Shown here piece after piece: positions 1-6,450 of a DNA stretch of 8,166 bases. Each line of letters starts with the position of its first letter. Positions within the stretch are counted from its first letter, which is position 1. Location of the stretch: the NCBI GenBank assembly GCA_947459055.1, contig CANHCG010000064.1, forward strand, positions 1 to 8,166, in the 5' to 3' direction. The notes beneath the pieces were generated by a model that worked only from the letters and a program-made list of their open reading frames with translations, was not told the DNA's origin and searched no databases. A program made the translations under genes and the position numbers. The DNA is from Cytophagaceae bacterium. GTDB taxonomy: Bacteria; Bacteroidota; Bacteroidia; Cytophagales; Spirosomataceae.

Positions 1-2392
1 ATGGAGGCAACACCGTGATTTTAACCTCTAAAGGCTTTTCCGCCCATATCCCGTCGGAATTAGTTGCTTTTACTTTGAAAGTATAATCTCCGGGACTTAA
101 ATTGGTATAGGTAGCCGTTCGTTGTGTCCCCACATAATTCCAATCCTTTTCAAATCCCTCTAAAAAATAGGCATAGCGGTTATTTTTAGGTCTTTGATAT
201 TCAATAGCCACAAAATCTAAGCTAAAAACCGAATGTTCTGGTTGTAAAATCAGATGTGATGTGCGCAAAATATCCACTTCCAAAGGTGAATTTTTCTCTC
301 CCGCTCGAACGGTTTTGTTGAAAATTTTCAAGTTGGTCAAATAGACATTAGGAACATCTAAACGCATGCGCAAGCTATCTGCCTTGATGTAATTCAAGCC
401 ATTCACTCCACCAAAAAACAACCAATTTTTATCATTCTTATCAAATGCATTAATCACAAATTCCTTTCCTTGCAAGCCATCCACGTCATCGTAATTGATA
501 CATGAAAAGCTTTTGGGATCCATTTTCGTAATGCCACCATTAGTCGTCAGCCACAAATTACCCTTGCTATCTTCCACCATACCGCGCAGGGTATTACTTA
601 CTAATCCGTCTGCTACCGTAAAATTCCGAAATACGTTCCCAGGACCTTGATACAGATGGAGTCCTCCTCCATTGGTTAGAACCCAAATTCGGCTTTTGCG
701 ATCTTGATACACATACGTGACGTGGTTATAGCGCAAGGATTGACTTGCATTGGTCTTTTCAAAATGCTGGATTTCCTTACGTTTGATATCGTAAACATAG
801 ACACCTGAGGCCGTCGTCCCTACCCAAATTCGGCGATTATCCTCAACCCAAAGCGACGAAATCGTTTTATTTTCAAACAATTTTCGGCCTAAGGCAGGAA
901 ACGGAATTCGATATTTTTTTGTAGCAGGATCAAAGATAAAAATTCCATTCCCATTAGTCCCAAGTAAAATCTCATGTCCTAAACGTGCGCCAATGGAAAA
1001 ACGGAGGGGAATCGAATTTTGATTGTAAACGGAAGGAACGGGAAAGGCTTGCAATTGTCTATTCGCCGATAAATAATGTAAACCCTCCCCCGCAACTCCT
1101 ACCCAAAGGTCTTTATTTTCACCGCCCAATAAAAAATTCACATCAAAAATATCCCCCGAATTCAAGCGATTAATTCCCGCATTATTAACTATATGCTCAA
1201 CCTTGCCCGTTTTATACTGCAAATAAGACAAACCCACATTACTACCAACCCACAATCCTTCCTTGTCATCTGCTCGCAAGGCTGTGACTTTATTACTCAA
1301 TAAGCCTAAAAAAGTATTGGGCTTGTAACGCAACAACGAAAAGCGTGATTTTTGATAAAAATCAATATTCAACCCCGCCTCCCAAGTACCAATCCAAGTA
1401 TTTAAATTCGAATCTGTAAATAAGGTTGTCACCGAAAAACTACTTATCCCAAATTCTGGGTCAGGATTTGAACCTACCAAACGAAACCGATTAAAATTTT
1501 CGCCTTCCAGGATGTAAATCCCATTGTCGGTGCCTAACCAAAGATTTTTTTCTGCATCACGACACATACTGGTGACCACGTTTTGCCGCGAAGCGGTTTC
1601 CGTGGCATCGAAAAAAACGGAGACAAATCGTTGATTTTGAAGATTAAACCGATAAACACCATGGCCTTCGGTCCCAACTAAAATATCTCCATTTTTTGCC
1701 TCAAACAAGGTACGAACGCGATAATCATTGGAGGGTTTCGTTGGACCAATATGAAATGGCAAATAACTTCGATTCCCAAGCACTGAAATTAACTCCCCCG
1801 TCCGTGTACCTATCCACAAAGAGCCATTGGAATGCTTAAAAACCCGTACGATTTCCCTGACCACCGGACTTTTAAAATCAGACTCAGCCGCTATTATTTT
1901 ATTTTCTTTTGAATTATAAACTAAATAACCCCTTCCTACTGCCGCAACTCCCATTTTATGATTTCCCAAATTCACAATCGAGGGAATAATGGCCGAGCTA
2001 ATATCTTCTCCTGAAGGTCCAAGGGTGAACTGAATCACGGAACCCGTCTTTAAATCCAATTTATTTAAGCCAGCATTCCGAGTACCTACCCATAAATTCC
2101 CCTCATCATCCTCGGTAACGGTAGAAATATCACTACCCGAAAGCGTTTTGGGATCACTCGGGTCATGTCGATACACCTCATAAGAATATCCATCATAGCG
2201 ATTCAGGCCATCCGCCGTAGCAAACCACAAAAATCCTTTTTTGTCCTGAATGATTTTATTGATCGTATTTTGAGAGAGTCCGGAAGCCGTAGTCAAGCGC
2301 TCATATCGGGTCGACTTTTGGGCCAACAAGCTGTAGCTACCCAGCAAGTAGCAAAGAATTATCCAATAAAGTTTTGGGCTATTTTTATACAT
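1..2392 (-). CDS. Two-component-type periplasmic sensor with Reg_prop beta-propeller and Y_Y_Y domain (N-terminal part; cut by left edge)
   Basis: The reading frame is open for 797 codons, from an ATG at 2392-2390 to the left window edge, with no stop; I translated it throughout. Residues 1-24 look like a Sec signal peptide: a lysine-containing start, a hydrophobic stretch IILCYLLGSYSLLA, then QKS. About 13 Reg_prop blades follow, recognisable by repeats of the form LW(V/I/F)GT...GL, for example LWFAT at 55-59, LWVGT at 100-104 and LWIGT at 192-196. This fits the double seven-bladed propeller of hybrid two-component (HTCS) sensors. A Y_Y_Y domain starts near residue 735 (YAYFLEGFEKDWNYVG, then GDYTFKVKA) and the frame ends at ITVLPP, where the family normally enters a transmembrane helix. 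The protein should therefore be an inner-membrane sensor of periplasmic ligands, often glycans. The output domain (histidine kinase with or without AraC regulator, or a LuxR type) lies outside the window. An in-frame ATG five codons upstream (2407-2405) is an alternative start; a stop at 2422-2420 limits any further extension. No sugar-utilisation genes are adjacent. Confidence 0.93.
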   Translation of the reverse strand, partial: MYKNSPKLYWIILCYLLGSYSLLAQKSTRYERLTTASGLSQNTINKIIQDKKGFLWFATADGLNRYDGYSYEVYRHDPSDPKTLSGSDISTVTEDDEGNLWVGTRNAGLNKLDLKTGSVIQFTLGPSGEDISSAIIPSIVNLGNHKMGVAAVGRGYLVYNSKENKIIAAESDFKSPVVREIVRVFKHSNGSLWIGTRTGELISVLGNRSYLPFHIGPTKPSNDYRVRTLFEAKNGDILVGTEGHGVYRFNLQNQRFVSVFFDATETASRQNVVTSMCRDAEKNLWLGTDNGIYILEGENFNRFRLVGSNPDPEFGISSFSVTTLFTDSNLNTWIGTWEAGLNIDFYQKSRFSLLRYKPNTFLGLLSNKVTALRADDKEGLWVGSNVGLSYLQYKTGKVEHIVNNAGINRLNSGDIFDVNFLLGGENKDLWVGVAGEGLHYLSANRQLQAFPVPSVYNQNSIPLRFSIGARLGHEILLGTNGNGIFIFDPATKKYRIPFPALGRKLFENKTISSLWVEDNRRIWVGTTASGVYVYDIKRKEIQHFEKTNASQSLRYNHVTYVYQDRKSRIWVLTNGGGLHLYQGPGNVFRNFTVADGLVSNTLRGMVEDSKGNLWLTTNGGITKMDPKSFSCINYDDVDGLQGKEFVINAFDKNDKNWLFFGGVNGLNYIKADSLRMRLDVPNVYLTNLKIFNKTVRAGEKNSPLEVDILRTSHLILQPEHSVFSLDFVAIEYQRPKNNRYAYFLEGFEKDWNYVGTQRTATYTNLSPGDYTFKVKATNSDGIWAEKPLEVKITVLPP

Positions 2393-2530
2393 CTTCGTCG
2401 AGATCATAAAAATAGAAAATTAAAGGGGAAAATCCCTTCGCCAGAAAAATCAATTATAGGTGAAAACAGAGTTATCCTGAAAAAAAACAGGTATAATCAT
2501 TTCAAATGAAGCTTATTGCAAATTATGTCC

Positions 2531-2564
2531 ACAAATTTGAAAGATTTGTCCTATCCAAGACAAA
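2531..2564. promoter_or_regulatory. Overlapping dyads, candidate operator upstream of the GntR gene
   Basis: Two perfect 6-bp inverted repeats overlap here: ACAAAT-N7-ATTTGT (2531-2536 and 2544-2549), and TTTGTC-N8-GACAAA (2545-2550 and 2559-2564). The second ends ten bases before the TAnnTTTG box. GntR-family dimers bind dyads and often control their own gene, so this is where an autoregulatory operator would be expected. The assignment is inferred from position and symmetry only. Short dyads also arise by chance in AT-rich DNA. Confidence 0.3.
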
Positions 2565-2574
2565 GTCATTCGTG

Positions 2575-2582
2575 TAAATTTG
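2575..2582 (+). promoter_or_regulatory. Bacteroidota-type -7 promoter box for the GntR gene
   Basis: TAAATTTG matches the Bacteroidota consensus TAnnTTTG exactly. It lies 33 bases before the ATG at 2616, giving a leader of plausible length. The -33 element is weak: the closest TTTG (2545-2548) is 26 bases upstream, longer than the usual spacing. The box also covers the alternative TTG start at 2580, which argues that translation begins at 2616. Confidence 0.5.
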
Positions 2583-2615
2583 AATGTCTTCAATAGATAC
2601 AAATTACGACAATTG

Positions 2616-3644
2616 ATGAATAAAACCTTTATCTCCTTTTCTGCGAAAAATTCGGATGCGAAATTGCCCAAGTATCGGCAATTGATCAATTCGCTCTTGC
2701 AGGATATCGAGATGGGAGAGTTAAAACCAGGAGAGCGTTTGCCATCCATTAACGAAGCCTCCGAGGAATGTTATTTATCTCGCGACACCGTAGAACGAGC
2801 ATATACCGAATTACATAAAATGGGGGTCATTACTTCCATTTTCAGGAAAGGATATTTTATCTCCGAGTCTACCTTACAGTCGAAAACCAAAGTTCTATTT
2901 TTAGTAGGTAGAATTACAGATACTAACAAATCGATTTTTGATGCGTTCTGTACCCATGTTGGCAAACATATCCATGTCGATATTTTCACTTATCAGTATA
3001 AGTCCCAACAATTTCAAGAAATCCTCAATCAACAATTAGGTAATTACCATTATTATGTGGTAATGCCCCATTTGATTGAGCCAGAAGATTCGATTTTGAA
3101 ATGCTTAAATAAAATTTCAGGCGATCGCTTGTTGCTCATTGATCAAAATTTCGAGCAAATCAAGCATTCACACGCGAGTTTGGTGTGTGAACCTGCCAAA
3201 CAAATTTTAAAGATTTTTAATAACCAACTAAACCTGTTTAATAAGTACCGCGCATTCAATCTGGTGTTGACCGAAGAAGATTACTTCGATCCTCAATGGA
3301 TTAACGGATGCAGGGAATTCTGCGAATCAATTTCAATGGATTTCCAAGTTTTAGATGGCCTTGAGCAAGAAGATATCCGCTTGGGTGAAATTTATTTCAC
3401 GCTCGCAGATTTAGAACTAGCCAAGGCCATCCATTACGCGGATAAACTCGGATTGCGTTTAGGAAAAGATATTGGCATCCTTGCCCAAAACGACTCCTGT
3501 TTAAAGGATATTTTGGCTGGTGGCATAACGGTTTTATCGAACCAACCTGACCAAATGGGCACCATTGCCGCCCAAATGATTTTGGATCATGATAAAACCA
3601 ACAAAGAAATTGAGCTCAAACTCATTTTAAGAAAATCACTTTAG
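2616..3644 (+). CDS. GntR-family transcriptional regulator with periplasmic-binding-protein-like effector domain
   Basis: The 342-residue cytoplasmic protein begins with a GntR winged helix-turn-helix (about residues 18-85). Visible motifs are PKYRQLINSLLQDIE, PGERLPS (38-44), the recognition-helix segment LSRDTVERAYTEL, and a wing ending RKGYFIS. From about residue 90 (KTKVLFLVGRI) to the end it resembles the LacI/PBP1-type sugar-sensing domain, with VDIFTYQY, NYHYYVVMPH and a closing ILRKSL typical of Bacteroidota members. Proteins of this architecture, such as Bacteroides FucR, repress or activate sugar-catabolism genes in response to a sugar or its derivative. The ligand here cannot be named, because no sugar genes are adjacent; the divergent sensor gene and its own promoter are the nearest possible targets. 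A TTG start at 2580 would add 12 residues, but it lies in the promoter box, so I chose the ATG. No Shine-Dalgarno is visible. Confidence 0.88.
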   Translation: MNKTFISFSAKNSDAKLPKYRQLINSLLQDIEMGELKPGERLPSINEASEECYLSRDTVERAYTELHKMGVITSIFRKGYFISESTLQSKTKVLFLVGRITDTNKSIFDAFCTHVGKHIHVDIFTYQYKSQQFQEILNQQLGNYHYYVVMPHLIEPEDSILKCLNKISGDRLLLIDQNFEQIKHSHASLVCEPAKQILKIFNNQLNLFNKYRAFNLVLTEEDYFDPQWINGCREFCESISMDFQVLDGLEQEDIRLGEIYFTLADLELAKAIHYADKLGLRLGKDIGILAQNDSCLKDILAGGITVLSNQPDQMGTIAAQMILDHDKTNKEIELKLILRKSL

Positions 3645-3656
3645 GGTTTAATTTGC

Positions 3657-3692
3657 AAAAATGGGCCATGGTTTCATGGCTCCATTTTTTTT
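3657..3692. terminator. Bidirectional hairpin terminator between gntR-like gene and queG
   Basis: The left arm AAAAATGGGCCATG (3657-3670) pairs with CATGGC plus CCATTTTT (3675-3680 and 3682-3689). This gives a 14-bp stem with a single bulged T at 3681 and a GTTT loop. A T-run (3685-3692) follows on the plus strand and an A-run (3657-3661) gives T's on the minus strand, so it can end transcription from both sides. The queG stop codon and last codons lie inside the right arm and loop. Confidence 0.85.
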
Positions 3693-4612
3693 ACATGGGC
3701 AATACTCCTTCGAATTCCGGCCAATTGCGTTCTTTTTATCGCCGAATAATGAAATAATTCGTTAAAAGCCTGCTCCGACAATTCTTCCCAATCCAATTTT
3801 GTTAAGCCTAAAATTTCTTCCTTAGGTTCAAATTGCGGTTCCTGGTGAGGTTTCGAATGGCGATTCCAAGGACAAACGTCTTGGCAAATATCACAACCAA
3901 AAATCCAATCCTTAAAATCAGCTTGGATTTCAATCGGTAAGCCTTTTTTTAATTCAATGGTAAAATAACTGATACATTTAGAGCCGTCCACGACATAAGG
4001 AGTGATCGCGTCCGTCGGACAGGCCTCAATACAGCGCGTACAGGTCCCGCAAAAATCCTTGATTGGCCCATCTGCTATGACGGGAAAATCGACTAGCATT
4101 TCTGCCAAAAAATAAAAACTCCCTTGCTTCGGTATAATTAAATTCGCATTCTTGCCCATCCAGCCTATCCCCGATTTCATTGCCCACGCTTTTTCCAACA
4201 CCGGTGCCGAATCGACAAACATACGCCCCTGAAATTCACCCAATTCCATTTGCATTTCGTCCCACATCGCCTTCATTTTCTCTTTGATTACCAAGTGATA
4301 ATCTACTCCAAAGGCGTATTTGGACACTTTGAAACTATCTTTTAGCAGGGAATGATTCGGAGATGGGAAATAATTATAGACCAATGAAATGACGGATTGA
4401 CAGCCGTCGACCAATTTTCGAGGATCCAGACGCTTATCAAAATGATTTTCCATATAGGCCATTTGACCTTGCATACCTTGGTTTAACCAAGCCTCCAAAC
4501 GGGGTGCTTCTTCTTCCAAATAGCCCGCTGCTGAAAGTCCGCAAAATTGAAAGCCATGCCGAAGGGCAATTTCCTTAATTTTCCGAGAAGATTCGAGGGG
4601 ATTCGATTTCAT
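3674..4612 (-). CDS. queG: Epoxyqueuosine reductase QueG
   Basis: This 312-residue cytosolic iron-sulfur enzyme performs the last step of queuosine synthesis, reducing epoxyqueuosine to queuosine at the wobble position of GUN-anticodon tRNAs with cobalamin as cofactor. The N-terminal half is the cobalamin-binding domain. It contains the family motif FVDSAPVLEKAWA, with the Asp at residue 134 that is the expected catalytic acid, and GWMGKN. The ferredoxin-like part carries CGTCTRCIEACP (Cys 188, 191, 194, 198), the conserved CISYFTIE (Cys 213) and CDICQDVCPWN (Cys 240, 243, 247), enough for two [4Fe-4S] clusters. The protein ends soon after, so it lacks most of the C-terminal HEAT-like tail of the roughly 380-residue E. 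coli and Bacillus enzymes; the short form appears common in Bacteroidota. It is divergent from grpE-dnaJ and convergent with the GntR gene. The ATG at 4612 has a TAnnTTTG box 14 bases upstream and no Shine-Dalgarno. Confidence 0.95.
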   Translation of the reverse strand: MKSNPLESSRKIKEIALRHGFQFCGLSAAGYLEEEAPRLEAWLNQGMQGQMAYMENHFDKRLDPRKLVDGCQSVISLVYNYFPSPNHSLLKDSFKVSKYAFGVDYHLVIKEKMKAMWDEMQMELGEFQGRMFVDSAPVLEKAWAMKSGIGWMGKNANLIIPKQGSFYFLAEMLVDFPVIADGPIKDFCGTCTRCIEACPTDAITPYVVDGSKCISYFTIELKKGLPIEIQADFKDWIFGCDICQDVCPWNRHSKPHQEPQFEPKEEILGLTKLDWEELSEQAFNELFHYSAIKRTQLAGIRRSIAHVKKMEP

Positions 4613-4626
4613 GAGACCTAAAATTA

Positions 4627-4634
4627 CAAAGCTA
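4627..4634 (-). promoter_or_regulatory. Bacteroidota-type -7 promoter box for queG
   Basis: On the minus strand, positions 4634 to 4627 read TAGCTTTG, an exact TAnnTTTG. It ends 14 bases before the queG ATG, predicting a leader of only about ten bases. A TTTG (4651-4648) lies upstream with a 13-base spacing, shorter than usual, so the -33 match is weak. Confidence 0.5.
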
Positions 4635-4679
4635 TCCGAATTTATGCCAAACTGTCAGAAAATAGTTTTTGGTTCATGA

Positions 4680-4708
4680 TTTGTTTAACCCAAAGCTTAT
4701 TAATTTTG
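4680..4708 (+). promoter_or_regulatory. Bacteroidota-type promoter for grpE-dnaJ
   Basis: TTTG (4680-4683) is followed after 17 bases by TAATTTTG (4701-4708), matching both the -33 and -7 elements of the Bacteroidota primary sigma factor consensus. The -7 box ends only four bases before the grpE ATG, so the predicted transcription start falls on or next to the start codon. I saw no CIRCE-type inverted repeat that would suggest HrcA control. Confidence 0.55.
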
Positions 4709-4712
4709 CCAT

Positions 4713-5231
4713 ATGAAAAAGAAAGAGAAGCCCGAACACCAGGAAGAAGAACATTTGAATAGCCCTGAAACGACTGAGGAGCAAGAACAATCGTCGGAAA
4801 GCGAACCAGCGATCGACGAATTAGCTGAAATGAAAGAAAAGTATTTGCGTTTGTATTCTGATTTTGAAAATTTCAGAAAAAGAACGGCAAAAGAAAAAAT
4901 TGAACTCATTCAAACGGCTTCGGCTGGCGTGATTGTTGATTTATTATCTGTCATCGACGATTATGAACGTGCGCTAGCCAATGCCCCTGAAGGTGAAATA
5001 TCAGAAGGAACAAAATTGATTTTTGCTAAAATCAGTTCATTACTTCAATCCAAAGGCCTTAAAGAACTTCCTGCCAAAGGCGAAGTATTCGATGCGGAAA
5101 TCCATGATTGCATTACTCAATTCCCGGCGCCAAGTGTAGAGGAAAAAGGTAAGGTGGTCGAGGTAATCGAAAAAGGTTATACATTAAATGAAAAGGTCAT
5201 CCGCTTTGCAAAGGTGGTTGTCGGTAATTAA
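4713..5231 (+). CDS. grpE: Nucleotide exchange factor GrpE
   Basis: The 172-residue cytosolic co-chaperone releases ADP from DnaK (Hsp70) so the chaperone can let go of its client. The first 33 residues are very acidic, Glu/Ser-rich and probably disordered, as is usual. The long dimerising helix follows, with the signature YLRLYSDFENFRKRTAKEK (residues 44-62), then the VIDDYERAL segment. The C-terminal beta domain that contacts DnaK begins near FDAEIHDCI (126-134) and ends with the family motif GYTLNEKVIRFAKVVV. Length and order are normal for the family. It is the first gene of a two-gene operon, with six bases between its stop and dnaJ. The next in-frame ATG is at Met40, just before the core helix, so the ATG at 4713 is preferred although no ribosome binding site is visible. 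Confidence 0.96.
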   Translation: MKKKEKPEHQEEEHLNSPETTEEQEQSSESEPAIDELAEMKEKYLRLYSDFENFRKRTAKEKIELIQTASAGVIVDLLSVIDDYERALANAPEGEISEGTKLIFAKISSLLQSKGLKELPAKGEVFDAEIHDCITQFPAPSVEEKGKVVEVIEKGYTLNEKVIRFAKVVVGN

Positions 5232-5237
5232 TACCCC

Positions 5238-6398
5238 ATGGCTCAAAAAAGAGATTATTACGATATTTTAGGTGTTTCCAAGTCAGCTTCCGAAGAGGAA
5301 ATCAAAAAGGCCTATCGCAAGATGGCTATCAAATACCATCCTGATAAAAATCCGGACAACAAAGAAGCCGAAGAAAAATTCAAAGAAGCCGCTGAGGCCT
5401 ACGAGGTATTAAGCAACGGCCAAAAGAAAGCCCAATATGATCGTTTTGGACATGCAGGCATGGGCGGAGCGGCCGGTGGTGGATTTGGCGGTGGCGCAGG
5501 CATGAATATGGAGGATATCTTCTCGAATTTCGGGGATATTTTCGGGGATGAAAGTCCGTTTGGAAGCTTTTTCTCGGGAGGCCGAGGAGGTGGAGGAAGA
5601 CGCCAACGAAAAGGAAGTGATTTGCGGATTAAGTTGAAGCTCAACTTAGAAGAAATCGCCAACGGTGTCGAGAAAAAAATCAAAGTCAAACGCCATGTCG
5701 CATGTAAATCCTGCAGTGGGAACGGTTCCAAAAATGGAACAGACCTGAAAACCTGTGGAACATGTCAAGGTTCTGGCCAAGTAAAACGAGTTCAGCAAAC
5801 CATGCTAGGTCAAATGGTCACCTCTTCCACCTGCCCTACCTGTAGCGGCGAAGGAAAAAGTGTAGGAGCTAAATGCGAGGCTTGTTTCGGCGAAGGCCGT
5901 GTACTCGAAGAAGAAATCATCCCTATCAAAATCCCAGCGGGCGTTTCCAATGACATGCAATTATCCATGTCAGGCAAAGGCAATGTGCCGCCACGAGGTG
6001 GCGTAGCTGGAGATCTATTAATCGTCATCGAAGAAGAGGAACATGAAGTCCTTCATCGCGATGGAAATAACGTAATTTTCGATTTGTATGTGAATTTTGC
6101 AGACGCTGCCTTAGGCACTTCCGTCGAAGTACCGACCATCGGAGGAAAAGCTAAAATTACGCTAGAGGCCGGAACCCAAAGCGGAAAAATACTTCGCTTA
6201 AAAGGGAAGGGAATCAAAGAATTAAATGGCTATTCAATCGGTGATCAATTAGTTCATGTGAACATTTGGACGCCAAAATCGCTTAGCAAAGAAGAAAGTG
6301 AAATCCTAGAAAAACTGAGAGCTTCACCTAATTTTGCACCCCAACCGAGTAAATCCGAAAAAGGATTCTTCCACAAGGTTCGGGATATGTTCTCTTAA
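5238..6398 (+). CDS. dnaJ: Chaperone protein DnaJ (Hsp40, type I)
   Basis: The 386-residue cytosolic co-chaperone binds unfolded proteins, passes them to DnaK and stimulates its ATPase. All type I domains are present in order. The J domain (about residues 5-70) carries the essential HPD at 34-36. A Gly/Phe-rich linker (about 71-125) follows with [23 protein letters not shown]. The zinc-finger domain has four intact CxxCxGxG repeats (Cys 156/159, 173/176, 199/202, 213/216). Two C-terminal substrate-binding beta domains (about 225-345) include GDLLIVI and [12 protein letters not shown], and the tail ends [10 protein letters not shown]. No key residue is missing. The start is the ATG six bases after the grpE stop; it has no Shine-Dalgarno, so translation may be coupled to grpE. 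Its stop codon lies in the T-tract of the terminator serving the opposing gene. Confidence 0.97.
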   Translation: MAQKRDYYDILGVSKSASEEEIKKAYRKMAIKYHPDKNPDNKEAEEKFKEAAEAYEVLSNGQKKAQYDRFGHAGMGGAAGGGFGGGAGMNMEDIFSNFGDIFGDESPFGSFFSGGRGGGGRRQRKGSDLRIKLKLNLEEIANGVEKKIKVKRHVACKSCSGNGSKNGTDLKTCGTCQGSGQVKRVQQTMLGQMVTSSTCPTCSGEGKSVGAKCEACFGEGRVLEEEIIPIKIPAGVSNDMQLSMSGKGNVPPRGGVAGDLLIVIEEEEHEVLHRDGNNVIFDLYVNFADAALGTSVEVPTIGGKAKITLEAGTQSGKILRLKGKGIKELNGYSIGDQLVHVNIWTPKSLSKEESEILEKLRASPNFAPQPSKSEKGFFHKVRDMFS

Positions 6399-6450
6399 AA
6401 AATGATGTTTACGGCTCTTATTGAACCTTGCTCATTTGAGCCGTAAACAT
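6397..6450 (-). terminator. Intrinsic terminator of the DUF2723 gene, one arm inside its coding sequence
   Basis: ATGTTTACGGCTC (6405-6417) and GAGCCGTAAACAT (6438-6450) form a perfect 13-bp inverted repeat with a 20-base loop. Read on the minus strand, the hairpin is followed by CA and six T's (6402-6397), the layout of a Rho-independent terminator for the leftward gene. On the plus strand only TTCTTCT follows, so it is a weaker terminator for dnaJ. The upstream arm and most of the loop encode the last residues of the DUF2723 protein. Confidence 0.78.

Larger units (their letters stand above)
2393..2615. other. Divergent intergenic region between sensor and GntR genes
   Basis: This AT-rich stretch separates two genes transcribed away from each other, so it should hold promoters for both. 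The plus-strand -7 box and the nearby dyads are listed separately. A small inverted repeat, AAGGG then a six-base loop then CCCTT (2423-2438), lies just upstream of the sensor start and would fall in its leader. A CCTG/CAGG pair around an eight-A tract lies at 2476-2491. I found no exact TAnnTTTG on the minus strand for the sensor gene; the nearest is ATAATTTG (2526-2519), which is one base short in the spacer. No RNA gene or coding sequence is visible. Confidence 0.6.

Noticed and set aside
985..1173. Small plus-strand open frame of 62 codons
   Set aside because: It lies fully antisense inside the propeller sensor, whose frame is intact and family-like here. Its own translation has no recognisable features.
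1..2392. Many similar short segments that might be a DNA repeat array
   Set aside because: The similarity is at protein level (Reg_prop blades) with diverged nucleotides and irregular spacing. It is not a tandem DNA repeat or a CRISPR array.
2492..2497. TATAAT hexamer resembling an E. coli -10 box
   Set aside because: Bacteroidota primary sigma factors use TAnnTTTG rather than TATAAT, and no suitable -35 partner is present. An exact TAnnTTTG lies closer to the gene.
2165..2509. Plus-strand open frame of 114 codons running from the sensor gene into the intergenic region
   Set aside because: It is antisense to the signal peptide and first blades of the sensor and shows no protein-like pattern. 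The sensor frame explains the sequence better.
5463..5605. Repetitive GGTGG/GGAGG stretches that look like a low-complexity DNA repeat
   Set aside because: They encode the normal Gly-rich linker of type I DnaJ, in frame and of usual length.
5399..5731. Minus-strand open frames opposite the first half of dnaJ, rich in Pro and Ser
   Set aside because: They are the antisense shadow of the Gly/Phe-rich linker of DnaJ, where GGN codons read as CCN on the other strand.
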